Position numbers and translations under genes: made by a program
Origin: Azotobacter chroococcum
GTDB lineage: Bacteria > Pseudomonadota > Gammaproteobacteria > Pseudomonadales > Pseudomonadaceae
DNA length: 64,000 nucleotides
Direction: 5' to 3'
Assembly (NCBI RefSeq): GCF_004339665.1
Contig: NZ_SMMU01000008.1
Span: 62,001-126,000, forward strand
Notes under the pieces: model-generated
What the model saw: only the letters and a program-made list of their open reading frames with translations
Databases searched by the model: none
What the model was told of the DNA's origin: nothing
Shown here: positions 1 to 9,153 of the stretch, in pieces
Layout of the letters: each line of letters opens with the position of its first letter
Numbering within the stretch: position 1 is the stretch's first letter

Positions 1-150
1 TTTCGGGGTCCACTCCCAAAAATTTCGCTTATTTCATGGCGACCTGCCAACAGCCGCGGAACTTATCCAAACACCAGTACTCTGTATTGGGCGCGAAGGT
101 CCGACTGCTGGCAAACTGCCGGAAGGAGGCACCGAAGAAAAACGAGCCGG
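1..150. other. Upstream algD intergenic region, no gene
   Basis: No credible coding region is seen here. Open frames on both strands are short, lack ribosome binding sites and show no recognisable protein. The stretch is less GC-rich than the alg genes. It probably contains distal regulatory sites for algD, since in pseudomonads regulators such as AlgR bind far upstream, but I could not identify a convincing site. Confidence 0.4.
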
Positions 151-178
151 GGAACTATTGCAGGAAAAACGATTCTTA
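151..178 (+). promoter_or_regulatory. Candidate AlgU (sigma-E type) promoter of algD
   Basis: The -35-like GAACTA (152-157) and the -10-like TCTTA (174-178) are separated by 16 bases. The AlgU/RpoE consensus is GAACTT-N16/17-TCTGA, so there is one mismatch in each element. The predicted start near 185 gives a leader of about 355 nt, close to the long algD leader known in Pseudomonas aeruginosa. AlgU control of algD is established in both P. aeruginosa and A. vinelandii; this exact assignment is my inference. Confidence 0.55.
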
Positions 179-539
179 TGCCTGCAACCTCTGGGGCTCC
201 AGAAACATACATGTACGAGTACCACGAAAAGTCACAGAATCCAGCAACAATATCTATTAGACCAATGTGCTGGACAGCGTAATGGCAAACGGATGGCATC
301 CCGCGCGGCAAAACAAAAACAGGGATGCGCCATGCCGAACGCTCTTTCGTGGAGCTTTTGAACTTCGATGAAGTATCTCTGAAAGCCTGCCTTCGTTTTA
401 ACGCCGACTTTTTGGCGCAATAACTTATTGACTGTATTTCGGCCTGCAACTTCGTTTGAAGGCCGCCGGCAACCTGATGGCTAAGGTTTTTAGTCGTCGA
501 TTTTCTGTAGCGTCATAAATAAAGGACGAGGTGAACGCG
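179..539 (+). promoter_or_regulatory. Long algD 5' leader with RsmA/CsrA-type site
   Basis: This is the presumed untranslated leader. At 317-328 the sequence AAACAGGGATGC matches the RsmA/CsrA consensus RUACARGGAUGU at 10 of 12 positions. Further GGA motifs occur at 272, 291, 351 and 524, the last inside the ribosome binding region (AAAGGACGAGG, 521-531) just before the algD ATG. Gac/Rsm control of algD translation is known in A. vinelandii; that these particular GGA sites are used is inferred. Confidence 0.5.
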
Positions 540-1850
540 ATGCGTATCAGTATTTTCGGACTGGGTTATGTGGGTGCAGTATGCGCCGGCTGTCTTTCGA
601 CGCGTGGGCACAATGTGCTCGGCGTGGATATTTCCGCCGCCAAGATTGACATGATCAACCAGGGCAAATCCCCCATCGTCGAACCGGGCCTGGAAGAACT
701 GCTGGCCGAAGGCGTGAAGACCGGCCGTCTGCGTGGTACCACCAATGTGTCCGAAGCGATTCTCGCCAGCGATCTGTCCATGCTCTGCGTCGGCACGCCG
801 AGCAAGCTGAACGGCGATCTGGAACTCGACTACATCGAGGAAGTGTGCCGCCAGATCGGCACCGCCCTGCGCGACAAGAACGAGCGCCACACCGTGGTGG
901 TGCGCAGCACCGTGCTGCCGGGCACCGTTCACAACGTGGTCATCCCGGCCCTCGAGCAGTACTCCGGGAAGAAGGCCGGCGTCGATTTCGGCGTGGCGGT
1001 CAACCCCGAGTTCCTGCGCGAAAGCACCGCGATCAAGGACTACAACTTCCCGCCGATGACCGTGATCGGCGAGCTGGACAAGGCCTCCGGCGACGCCCTG
1101 GAAGCCATCTACGCCGAACTCGACGCACCGATCGTCCGCAAGGACATCGCTGTCGCCGAAATGATCAAGTACACCTGCAACGTCTGGCACGCGGCCAAGG
1201 TCACCTTCGCCAACGAGATCGGCAACATCGCCAAGGCCGCCGGCGTCGACGGCCGCGAGGTGATGGAAGTGGTCTGCATGGACCACAAGCTCAACCTGTC
1301 GCAGTACTACATGCGCCCCGGCTTCGCCTTCGGCGGCTCCTGCCTGCCCAAGGACGTGCGCGCCCTCAGCTACCGCGCCGGCCAGTGGGACGTCGATGCC
1401 CCGCTGATCAGCTCGCTGATGCGCAGCAACGCCGTCCAGGTGCAGAAAGCCTACGACATGATCGACAACCACGGCTCGCGCAAGGTCGCCCTGCTCGGCC
1501 TGAGCTTCAAGGCCGGTACCGACGACCTGCGCGAAAGCCCGCAGCTGGAGCTGGCCGAGATGCTGATCGGCAAGGGCTTCAACCTGAGCATCTTCGACAG
1601 CAACGTCGAATACGCCCGCGATCACGGCGCCAACGGCCACTACATCAAGAACGAGATCGCCCACGTCTCCGCCCTGCTCAAGTCCGACCTGGACAAGGTT
1701 GTCGCGGAAGCCGACGTCATCGTTCTCGGCAACGCCGATCCGCGCTTCGAGAAGCTGGCCAAGCAGGTTCCGGCCGGCAAGAAGGTCATCGACCTGATCG
1801 GCTTCATGCCCGAGCGCACCAACGGCGCCGCCGAAGGCATCTGCTGGTAA
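540..1850 (+). CDS. algD: GDP-mannose 6-dehydrogenase
   Basis: AlgD oxidises GDP-mannose with two NAD+ to GDP-mannuronate, the committed cytoplasmic step of alginate synthesis. The protein has 436 residues, as in Pseudomonas. It begins with a Rossmann motif (G7-L-G9-Y-V-G12). The catalytic cysteine is C268 in [11 protein letters not shown]-terminal UDP/GDP-sugar-binding domain follows. I chose the ATG at 540 rather than the in-frame GTG at 531, because it gives the canonical [12 protein letters not shown] start and sits 8 bases after GAGG. It is the first gene of the twelve-gene alginate operon and follows a long regulated leader. A strong hairpin lies between it and alg8. Confidence 0.97.
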   Translation: MRISIFGLGYVGAVCAGCLSTRGHNVLGVDISAAKIDMINQGKSPIVEPGLEELLAEGVKTGRLRGTTNVSEAILASDLSMLCVGTPSKLNGDLELDYIEEVCRQIGTALRDKNERHTVVVRSTVLPGTVHNVVIPALEQYSGKKAGVDFGVAVNPEFLRESTAIKDYNFPPMTVIGELDKASGDALEAIYAELDAPIVRKDIAVAEMIKYTCNVWHAAKVTFANEIGNIAKAAGVDGREVMEVVCMDHKLNLSQYYMRPGFAFGGSCLPKDVRALSYRAGQWDVDAPLISSLMRSNAVQVQKAYDMIDNHGSRKVALLGLSFKAGTDDLRESPQLELAEMLIGKGFNLSIFDSNVEYARDHGANGHYIKNEIAHVSALLKSDLDKVVAEADVIVLGNADPRFEKLAKQVPAGKKVIDLIGFMPERTNGAAEGICW

Positions 1851-1859
1851 TCCGCCGCC

Positions 1860-1881
1860 GTCCGCCCCTTCGGGGGCGGAC
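1860..1881 (+). terminator. UUCG-capped hairpin between algD and alg8
   Basis: A perfect 9-bp stem (GTCCGCCCC, 1860-1868, with GGGGCGGAC, 1873-1881) closes on a TTCG tetraloop. It lies 9 bases after the algD stop, in the 106-bp gap before alg8. There is no T-run after it, so it is not a classical intrinsic terminator. It may instead stabilise the 3' end of algD mRNA or attenuate read-through into alg8. Confidence 0.5.
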
Positions 1882-1956
1882 CTGACCGGGGGCGTGCGCA
1901 GACGACCGCGCGACCCCGGCCAGCCCGCGACTACAGACGACGGACTCAAGACGATA

Positions 1957-3438
1957 ATGGACAGGTTCAAGCATGCCCTCGGGGAAGCCACCGGCTGGCT
2001 GCTCTTCCTCAGTTTCCTGATGCTGCTGGCACTCGGCTTGCCGCCGCAGGTGTTCGATCCCGAGTCGAAGCATTTCATCATGCTGATCGGTCTGATCGGC
2101 ATCTGGCGCTATTCCATGGGGGTCATCCACTTCCTGCGCGGCATGCTGTTCCTCTACGTGGTCTACCCCTATTACCGGCGCAAGGTACAGAAGCTGGGCA
2201 AGGACACCGATCCTTCCTACGTGTTCCTGATGGTCACCAGCTTCCGCATCGACGCCCTGACCACCGGCAAGGTCTACGGCTCGGTGATCCGCGAGGCGAT
2301 CAACTGCGGCTACCCGACCACCGTGGTCTGCTCGATCGTGGAAATGTCCGACGAGCTGCTGATCAAGAGCCTCTGGGAAAAGCTCGAGCCCCCGGAGCGG
2401 GTCAAGCTGGACTTCGTGCGCATCGCCGGCACCGGCAAGCGCGACGGCCTGGCCAACGGCTTCCGCGCCATCTCCCGGCACATGCCCGACGACAACGCGG
2501 TGGTCGCGGTGATCGACGGCGACACCGTGCTCAACGAGGGCGTGGTGCGCCAGACGGTCCCCTACTTCAAGATCTTTCCCAACATGGGTGGCCTGACCAC
2601 CAACGAATTCTGCGAAGTGCTGGGCGGCTACGTCATGAGCGAGTGGCACAAGCTGCGCTTCGCCCAGCGCCACATCAACATGTGCTCGATGGCGCTGTCG
2701 CACCGCGTGCTGACCCTCACCGGGCGGATGTCGGTGTTCCGCGCGGCGGTCGTCACCGACCCCGAGTTCATCATCGACGTCGAGAACGACAACCTCGACC
2801 ACTGGCGCCTGGGCCGCTTCAAGTTCCTCACCGGCGACGACAAGTCCAGCTGGTTCAGCCTGATGCGCCTGGGCTACGACACCTTCTACGTGCCCGACGC
2901 CTCGATCCACACCGTCGAGCACCCGCCGGAGAAGCGCTTCGTCAAGGCCAGCCGCAAGCTGATGTTCCGCTGGTACGGCAACAACCTGCGGCAGAACTCC
3001 CGCGCCCTGAAGCTTGGCGTCCAGCGCCTGGGCTGGTTCACCTCGGTGGTGCTGTTCGACCAGCGCGTGTCCATGTGGACCAGCCTGCTCGGCCTGACCG
3101 TGGCGATCATCGGCTCCATCAAGTACAGCATCGCCATCTTCATCGCCTACCTGCTGTGGGTCTGCTCCACCCGCCTGGTCCTGACCCTGCTGCTGTCCGC
3201 CTCCGGACACCCGATCGGGCCGGCCTATCCGCTGATCCTCTATTACAACCAGATCGTCGGCGCACTGGTGAAGATCCACGTGTTCTTCCGCCTCGACCAG
3301 CAATCCTGGACGCGCCAGGACACCAAGCTCAACCGTGAACTCGCCAGCTTCCAGAGCTGGTTCAACAACTGGTCGTCAAAGGCCATGACCTTTTCAGCGA
3401 CCAGCATTTTCATCGCTGTGCTGATGCTGTCGGTCTGA
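1957..3438 (+). CDS. alg8: Alginate polymerase, glycosyltransferase family 2
   Basis: Alg8 is the inner-membrane glycosyltransferase that polymerises mannuronate from GDP-mannuronate, with Alg44 as its c-di-GMP-responsive partner. The start is the ATG at 1957, giving 493 residues, close to the 494 of P. aeruginosa. N-terminal membrane segments (about residues 12-65) precede a cytosolic GT2 domain. That domain has D187-G-D189 in VIDGDTVL and a downstream [10 protein letters not shown] stretch. C-terminal membrane helices begin near residue 370. Longer in-frame starts upstream fall in the hairpin-bearing gap and look unlikely. Alg44 follows after 36 bases. Confidence 0.95.
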   Translation: MDRFKHALGEATGWLLFLSFLMLLALGLPPQVFDPESKHFIMLIGLIGIWRYSMGVIHFLRGMLFLYVVYPYYRRKVQKLGKDTDPSYVFLMVTSFRIDALTTGKVYGSVIREAINCGYPTTVVCSIVEMSDELLIKSLWEKLEPPERVKLDFVRIAGTGKRDGLANGFRAISRHMPDDNAVVAVIDGDTVLNEGVVRQTVPYFKIFPNMGGLTTNEFCEVLGGYVMSEWHKLRFAQRHINMCSMALSHRVLTLTGRMSVFRAAVVTDPEFIIDVENDNLDHWRLGRFKFLTGDDKSSWFSLMRLGYDTFYVPDASIHTVEHPPEKRFVKASRKLMFRWYGNNLRQNSRALKLGVQRLGWFTSVVLFDQRVSMWTSLLGLTVAIIGSIKYSIAIFIAYLLWVCSTRLVLTLLLSASGHPIGPAYPLILYYNQIVGALVKIHVFFRLDQQSWTRQDTKLNRELASFQSWFNNWSSKAMTFSATSIFIAVLMLSV

Positions 3439-3474
3439 CCGGGACTGAATGATCGAGAAGGAAGACATGCAACC

Positions 3475-4641
3475 ATGAATACTGCGACCCTCAACCTGAA
3501 TGTGGTCCACGAGTCGGAAGCGCAACGCCAACATGCCCGCGTCAAGCTGCCCGGCAAGATCCGCTTCCTCGGCCCCAACCGGGAAACCATCGAGCAGCGC
3601 CTGATCGACATCTCTGCCGGCGGCTTCAGCTTCGCCAGCGGCAAGCCGGTCACCCAGCAGGGCGCCTTCCACCGCGGCAAGCTGCTGTTCCAGCTCGACA
3701 GCCTGGGCCTGGCCATGGACGTCGAGTTCCAGGTGCGCAACCTCGATCCGGAAACCGGCCGCACCGGCTGCCAGTTCCACGGCCTGGGCGCCCGCGAGAT
3801 CGCCACCCTGCGCCAGCTGATCACCTCGCACCTGAGCGGCGAGCTGGTCACCGTCGGCGACATGATCTGCACCCTGCAGCGCGACAACTTCACCAAGGCA
3901 CGCAAGGGCAAGGGACTGGCCCAGCAGACCGTCTTCGAACGCCTGCGCGCGGTCAGCTTCAGCCTGGCGATCTTCATCGCCGGCCTCGGCGCCTTCGGCC
4001 TGATCCTCAAGCAGCTCTACGGCCTCTACTTCGTCACCCATGCCGAATCGGGCATGGTCAGCGTGCCCAGCATGGAAGTGACCATGCCCCGCGAGGGCAC
4101 GGTGCAGAGCCTGGTCGGCCCGGATGGCCTGGTCGACAACGGCGCGCCGATCGCCTCCTTCTCCGCCTCCATGCTGGAAATGCTCAAGGGCCACCTGAGC
4201 GAGGAGCAGCTCAACCCGGCCAACGTCGAGAAGCTGTTCACCAAGCAGATGAAGGGCACCCTGACCAGCCCGTGCGACTGCAAGGTGGTCGCCCAACGCG
4301 TCGCCAACGGCCAGTTCGCCTCCAAGGGCGAGGTGATCTTCGAGCTGCTGCCGCGCGATGCCGCCGCCACCGTCGAGGCGCGCTTCCGCTACCACGACTT
4401 CGCCAAGGTCCAGCCGGGCACCCAGATCAGCTTCAGCGTGCCCGGCGAGGAGCAGCCGCGCTACGGCCGGATCGTCAGCAGCACCCTGCAGGCCGAAGGC
4501 CTGTCCAGCGACATCCGCGTGATCATCCAGCCCGAGCAGCCGCTGGACAGCAGCCTGGCCGGCCAGCCGGTGGAAGTGGTCATCGACCGCGGCCCCTCCT
4601 ACGACTGGCTGATCGACAAGGCCGTGACCGCCGGAATCTGA
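3475..4641 (+). CDS. alg44: Alginate co-polymerase with c-di-GMP-binding PilZ domain
   Basis: Alg44 activates Alg8 when it binds c-di-GMP and spans the periplasm toward AlgK. The 388-residue protein has an N-terminal PilZ domain with both signature motifs visible: R18-x3-R22 (RQHAR) and D45-I-S47-A-G-G50. A single membrane helix lies at about residues 162-183. After it comes a periplasmic membrane-fusion (HlyD-like) domain. The ATG at 3475 is preceded by GAAGGAAG. All residues needed for c-di-GMP sensing are present, so post-translational control by this second messenger is expected. Confidence 0.96.
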   Translation: MNTATLNLNVVHESEAQRQHARVKLPGKIRFLGPNRETIEQRLIDISAGGFSFASGKPVTQQGAFHRGKLLFQLDSLGLAMDVEFQVRNLDPETGRTGCQFHGLGAREIATLRQLITSHLSGELVTVGDMICTLQRDNFTKARKGKGLAQQTVFERLRAVSFSLAIFIAGLGAFGLILKQLYGLYFVTHAESGMVSVPSMEVTMPREGTVQSLVGPDGLVDNGAPIASFSASMLEMLKGHLSEEQLNPANVEKLFTKQMKGTLTSPCDCKVVAQRVANGQFASKGEVIFELLPRDAAATVEARFRYHDFAKVQPGTQISFSVPGEEQPRYGRIVSSTLQAEGLSSDIRVIIQPEQPLDSSLAGQPVEVVIDRGPSYDWLIDKAVTAGI

Positions 4642-4654
4642 GAGGAACCCTCTG

Positions 4655-6040
4655 GTGAATCTGACCAAGCCCCTACTGCTCTCGGCGCTGGCCGGCCTGA
4701 CGGCCTGCGCCAACCTCGACCTGCCCGACCAGCGCCTGGCGAAGGAAGCCCTGCAGCGCGGTGACACCCAGACCGCCGAGCGGCACTTCCGCCAGCTCGC
4801 CGATATGGGCTTCACCGACGCCCAGCTCGGTCTGGCCGACATGCAGCTGGCCAGCGGCGATCCCGAGCAGTTGCGCAAGGCGGAACAGACCTACCGCATG
4901 GCGCTGGATGCCTCGCCGCGGGCCAAGGCCCGCCTCGGCAAGCTGCTGGCCTACAAGCCGGCCAGCAGCGAGGCGGAGAAGCGCGAAGCCGCGCAGCTGC
5001 TCGGCGACGCCTTCGCCGCCGGCGAGGACGGCGTGCTGCTGCCCCTGGCGATGCTCTACCTGAAGAATCCGCAGACCTTCCCGGATGTCAGCCTGCAGCA
5101 GCGCATCGACCAGTGGCGCGCCGCCGGCCATCCCCAAGCGGACATCGCGCAGATCGTGCTCTACCGCACCCAGGGCACCTACGACCAGCACCTGGACGAC
5201 ATCGAGCGGATCTGCCAGCAGCGTCTCGCCGAACACAGCGACTGCTACATCGAGCTGGCCACCGTCTACCTCAAGCGCGGGCAGAACGACCGCCTGCAGG
5301 CGCTGGTGCAGCAGCTCATGGCCGCCCAGCGCGCAGGCGCCGTGCCGGCGCAGCTGGTCATGGACGTCGCCGGCGTGCTCGCCAACCCGCTGCTCGGCCA
5401 GTCGGACGAGAAGACCGCGCGCACCACGCTCGAGGAAATCGCGCCGGTCCACCCGGCTGCCTGGGTCGCTCTGGCGCGCCTGCTCTACGACTTCCCCGGC
5501 AGCGGCGACATCGACCAGATGCTCGGCTATCTCGAGCGTGGCCGCGCCGCCGCCCAGCCGGCCGCCGACCTGCTGCTCGGCCGGCTCTACTACGAAGGCA
5601 AGCTGCTTCCCCAGGACCCGTTCAAGGCCGAGGAGCACTTCCTCAAGGCCGCCGCAACGGAAAACAGCGCCAACTACTACCTGGGCCAGATCTACCGCCG
5701 CGGCTTCCTCGGCGAGGTCTACCCGCAGAAGGCCGTCGACAGCCTGCTGACCGCCGCCCGCGGCGGCCAGGCGAGCGCCGACTACGCTTTGGCGCAGCTG
5801 TTCTCCCAGGGCCGCGGCATCCGCATCGACCTGGCCAACGCCTACGTCTTCGCGCGCCTCGCCGTGCTCCAGGGCCGGCCGGACTCCGAACCCCTGCTGC
5901 AGGAAATCGAAGCCCTGATCGCTCCCGCCGAACGCACCCGGGGCGAACAGTTGCTGCGCGATGAACAGCAGGTCCGTTACGGCGCGTGGCAAGCCCCGAC
6001 GCAGCTGCAAGCCATGCAAACCGAACAGGAAGCACTATGA
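4655..6040 (+). CDS. algK: Alginate secretion lipoprotein with TPR/Sel1-like repeats
   Basis: AlgK is an outer-membrane-anchored periplasmic scaffold that bridges the polymerase complex and the AlgE pore. The 461-residue protein starts at a GTG (4655) preceded by AGAGGA. It has a short lipoprotein signal with lipobox L15-T-A-C18. The rest is a solenoid of helical repeats, with Sel1-like units such as the LGRLYYEGK and LGQIYRRG stretches. Its stop overlaps the start of algE (ATGA), so the two are probably translationally coupled. Confidence 0.94.
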   Translation: MNLTKPLLLSALAGLTACANLDLPDQRLAKEALQRGDTQTAERHFRQLADMGFTDAQLGLADMQLASGDPEQLRKAEQTYRMALDASPRAKARLGKLLAYKPASSEAEKREAAQLLGDAFAAGEDGVLLPLAMLYLKNPQTFPDVSLQQRIDQWRAAGHPQADIAQIVLYRTQGTYDQHLDDIERICQQRLAEHSDCYIELATVYLKRGQNDRLQALVQQLMAAQRAGAVPAQLVMDVAGVLANPLLGQSDEKTARTTLEEIAPVHPAAWVALARLLYDFPGSGDIDQMLGYLERGRAAAQPAADLLLGRLYYEGKLLPQDPFKAEEHFLKAAATENSANYYLGQIYRRGFLGEVYPQKAVDSLLTAARGGQASADYALAQLFSQGRGIRIDLANAYVFARLAVLQGRPDSEPLLQEIEALIAPAERTRGEQLLRDEQQVRYGAWQAPTQLQAMQTEQEAL

Positions 6041-7524
6041 GAAGGAAGCAATCCATAAGCGCCGGACTGGGACTGGGAGCCACCCTGCTCTGCTCCCCCC
6101 TTCTGGCAGGCCCGGTCGGGCCCGACCGCAACTACGGCATGGAGGTGAAGATCACCGCCCAGTCGGAAGACGACCGTGACCTGGACACCCGCAACGGCGG
6201 CGACGCCGAGGGTGTCGCCCTCGACCTGCGGCCCTGGGTCTACGGCCAGCGCGGCAACTGGGGCGCGATGGTCATGCTGCAGGCGGTCGCCGGTACCGAC
6301 ATCATCGAGACCGACCCGACCGACCCCAACCTCGACGACGAGGACGGCACCGCATCGGGGTTCAATCGCGACAACAGCCGCGACCCGGACAAGAGCTATC
6401 TCGCCCTGCGCGAATTCTGGATCGACTACGCTGGCCTCACCGACTATCCCGGCGAGCACCTGCGCCTCGGCCGCCAGCGCGTGCGCAGCCTGACCAACGA
6501 AGGCACCTGGTGGGACATCCACATCGAGTCGCTGAACTGGACCATGGACACCAGCCTGCTGCGTGCCCAGCTCGGCGTCGCCGAACGCTTCGACGAATAC
6601 CGCACCGACCTGGACAACGTGAGCGCGGAAGACAAGGACCGCACCCATGCCTTCGGTGGCCTCGACTACCAGTGGCGGCCGGGCCACTGGGCCGGCTTCA
6701 AGGTGCACCACAGCAGCGACGACGGCGACCTGCCGGACAGCCAGCAAGATGCCGAAGAGGACAAGCAGAGCAAGGCCTACACCGGCGACCTGACCTGGCT
6801 GGGCGTGCACCTGGACGGCGACTTCTTCAACCATCGCTCGACCATGCCGCTCAACTACTGGGCCGAATTCACCTGGCTGACCGGCGAGATGGACAAGCGG
6901 CACTTCGCCGAGGGCGGCAGCCCCGACCACTACAAGGACATGGACGTCGACGCCTGGGCCGTGGACCTTGGCCTGCGCTGGAACCTCAACGACCGCTGGA
7001 AGCTCGGCGCGGCCTATGCCCGAGGCAGCGGCGGCGAGGGCGACGACGAGTCCGAACAGTTCATCCAGACCGGCATGCACAGCAACCGCTCCAGCTTCAC
7101 CGGCCTGCAGACGCGCATCCACCGCTTCGGCGAGGCCTTCCGTGGCGAGCTGACCAACATGCAGGTGGGCACCCTGTTCACCTCCTGGAAGCCCAACCCG
7201 GACTTCGAAACCAGCCTGATCTACCACCGCTTCTGGCGGGTCGACGATGACGAGGAACTTGGCCAGAACGGCATCAGCCCGTTCGACGACAACGACAAGG
7301 ACGCCCTGAAGGCTGGCGAAAAGGACCTTGGCCAGGAAGTCGACCTGGTGATCACCCGCTACTTCAACCAAGGCATGCTGCCGGCCGGCTGGGGCGGCGA
7401 ACTGGACGAGGAGTCCGCACTGATCCGTCTGCGCAGCGGCCTGTTCTTCCCCGGCAGTGCCTATGCCAGCAAGGGCGACACCAAGATGCATCGTGTCTTC
7501 GTCGACATGATCTGGCGCTTCTAG
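6037..7524 (+). CDS. algE: Outer-membrane alginate export porin
   Basis: AlgE forms the 18-strand beta-barrel through which alginate leaves the cell. In the Azotobacter literature the same gene is called algJ. The ATG at 6037 overlaps the algK stop and follows AGGA at 6027-6030, so I prefer it to the longer frame beginning at 5986. The protein has 495 residues, a signal peptide (residues 1 to about 24, ending SPLLAG), alternating aromatic/polar strands rich in Asp and Trp, and a C-terminal Phe (MIWRF) typical of outer-membrane barrels. Confidence 0.95.
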   Translation: MRRKQSISAGLGLGATLLCSPLLAGPVGPDRNYGMEVKITAQSEDDRDLDTRNGGDAEGVALDLRPWVYGQRGNWGAMVMLQAVAGTDIIETDPTDPNLDDEDGTASGFNRDNSRDPDKSYLALREFWIDYAGLTDYPGEHLRLGRQRVRSLTNEGTWWDIHIESLNWTMDTSLLRAQLGVAERFDEYRTDLDNVSAEDKDRTHAFGGLDYQWRPGHWAGFKVHHSSDDGDLPDSQQDAEEDKQSKAYTGDLTWLGVHLDGDFFNHRSTMPLNYWAEFTWLTGEMDKRHFAEGGSPDHYKDMDVDAWAVDLGLRWNLNDRWKLGAAYARGSGGEGDDESEQFIQTGMHSNRSSFTGLQTRIHRFGEAFRGELTNMQVGTLFTSWKPNPDFETSLIYHRFWRVDDDEELGQNGISPFDDNDKDALKAGEKDLGQEVDLVITRYFNQGMLPAGWGGELDEESALIRLRSGLFFPGSAYASKGDTKMHRVFVDMIWRF

Positions 7525-7553
7525 GGTCCAGCGGCACGCTGAGAGGATCGAAC

Positions 7554-9134
7554 ATGAACATGCAACGAAGACTTGCATCCACCCAGCTCAAACCCCTGCT
7601 GCTCGGCGTGCTGCTGGCCACCAGCGCCTGGAGCCAGGCCGCCCCGCCGCAGGCGGCGGGGCAGTCCGCTCCCGCCACCCTGAGTTCGAAGCAGTACAGC
7701 GTCACCAGCGCCTCGATCGAGGCGCTGCATCTGGATGCGCCCAAGCTGCCGGACCTCTCCGGCTACACCCCCGCGGCGGTGGAGGCCAAGATCCAGCGCA
7801 AGCCCGGCGGCCACCTCGCGGTGCGGCGCATGCTGCAGCAGAATGCCCTGAAGGACTTCACCGGCGGCAACGAGCGCCTGCGCGAGTGGGTTTCCCGCCA
7901 GGGCGGCATGCCCCATGCGATCTTCGTCGAAGGCGGCTACGTCGAACTGAGCCAGTTGGCCCGGCAACTGCCGCCCAGCCAGTTCGCCGAGACCGCGCCG
8001 GGCGTCTACGTGGCGCGCCTGCCGATCGTCGTCGCCCCCGGCGCGACCCTGCACATCGGCAAGAACGTCAAGGAGCTGCGCCTCTCCGAGGAGCGCGGCT
8101 CCTTCCTGGTCAACGACGGCAAGCTGTTCATCACCGACACCAAGGTGGTCGGCTGGAGCGAGAAGAACAACGCCCCGTCCAGCTACCGCGGCGAGGAGGT
8201 GTTCCGCCCCTTCCTGGTGTCCTGGGGCGGCACCGAGACCTACATCTCGCGCAGCACCATCGCCAGCCTCGGCTACAACACCAGCAAGTCCTACGGCGTG
8301 AGCATCACCCAGTACACCCCGGAGATGCACAAGCGCCTCAAGCGCTCGCACCCGACCGGCTGGCTGATCGATTCGGTATTCGAGGACATCTACTACGGCT
8401 TCTACTGCTACGAGGCCGAGGACGTGGTGGTCAAGGGCAACACCTACCGCGACAACATCGTCTACGGCATCGACCCCCACGACCGTTCGGAACGCCTGAT
8501 CATCGCCGAGAACCACGTCTACGGGACGAAGAAGAAGCACGGCATCATCGTCTCGCGGGAGGTCAACAACAGCTGGATCATCAACAACCGCACCCACGAC
8601 AACAAGCTATCGGGGATCGTCCTCGACCGTAACAGCGAGCACAACCTGGTCGCCTACAACGAGGTGTACCAGAACCACTCCGACGGCATCACCCTCTACG
8701 AGAGCTCGAACAACCTCATCTGGGGTAACCGGATCATCGGCAATGCGCGCCACGGCATCCGCATGCGCAACAGCATGAACATCCGCATCTACGAGAACCT
8801 CGCCGCCGCCAACCAGCTGACCGGCATCTACGGCCACATCAAGGACCTCAGCAACACCGACCGGAACTTCAAGCTCGACCCCTTCGACACCAAGGTGTCG
8901 ATGATCGTGGTCGGCGGCCAGTTGGCCGGCAACGGCTCGTCGCCGATCTCGGTGGACTCGCCGCTGAGCCTCGAGCTGTACCGCGTGGAGATGCTCGCCC
9001 CGACCAAGAGCTCAGGCCTCACCTTCACCGGCGTCCTCGAAGACAAGCAGGAGGAAATCCTCGACCTGCTGATACGCCGCCAGAAGGCCGTGCTGATCGA
9101 CCCCGCCGTCGACCCCACCCAGGCCGAGCTGTAG
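7554..9134 (+). CDS. algG: Periplasmic poly(mannuronate) C5-epimerase
   Basis: AlgG converts D-mannuronate to L-guluronate in the nascent polymer in the periplasm. The 526-residue protein has a signal peptide (to about residue 29) and a right-handed parallel beta-helix made of carbohydrate-binding/sugar-hydrolysis repeats. The catalytic DPHD motif is at residues 307-310. GAGAGGA precedes the ATG at 7554; a second ATG at 7560 is possible. It is distinct from the secreted calcium-dependent AlgE1-7 epimerases of Azotobacter, none of which are in this window. Confidence 0.96.
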   Translation: MNMQRRLASTQLKPLLLGVLLATSAWSQAAPPQAAGQSAPATLSSKQYSVTSASIEALHLDAPKLPDLSGYTPAAVEAKIQRKPGGHLAVRRMLQQNALKDFTGGNERLREWVSRQGGMPHAIFVEGGYVELSQLARQLPPSQFAETAPGVYVARLPIVVAPGATLHIGKNVKELRLSEERGSFLVNDGKLFITDTKVVGWSEKNNAPSSYRGEEVFRPFLVSWGGTETYISRSTIASLGYNTSKSYGVSITQYTPEMHKRLKRSHPTGWLIDSVFEDIYYGFYCYEAEDVVVKGNTYRDNIVYGIDPHDRSERLIIAENHVYGTKKKHGIIVSREVNNSWIINNRTHDNKLSGIVLDRNSEHNLVAYNEVYQNHSDGITLYESSNNLIWGNRIIGNARHGIRMRNSMNIRIYENLAAANQLTGIYGHIKDLSNTDRNFKLDPFDTKVSMIVVGGQLAGNGSSPISVDSPLSLELYRVEMLAPTKSSGLTFTGVLEDKQEEILDLLIRRQKAVLIDPAVDPTQAEL

Positions 9135-9153
9135 AACCGACGAGACTGCGTAC

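Noticed and set aside
271-287. Sigma-54-like TGGACAGCGTAATGGCA in the algD leader (and TGGCATCCCGCGCGGCA at 294)
   Set aside because: In both the GG and GC are 11 bases apart instead of the invariant 10.
360-382. GAACTT followed by TCTGA, perfect AlgU hexamers
   Set aside because: The spacer is only 12 bases; AlgU promoters need 16-17.
63-449. Minus-strand open frame in the algD upstream region
   Set aside because: No ribosome binding site, no recognisable protein, and it covers the region expected to be the algD promoter and leader.
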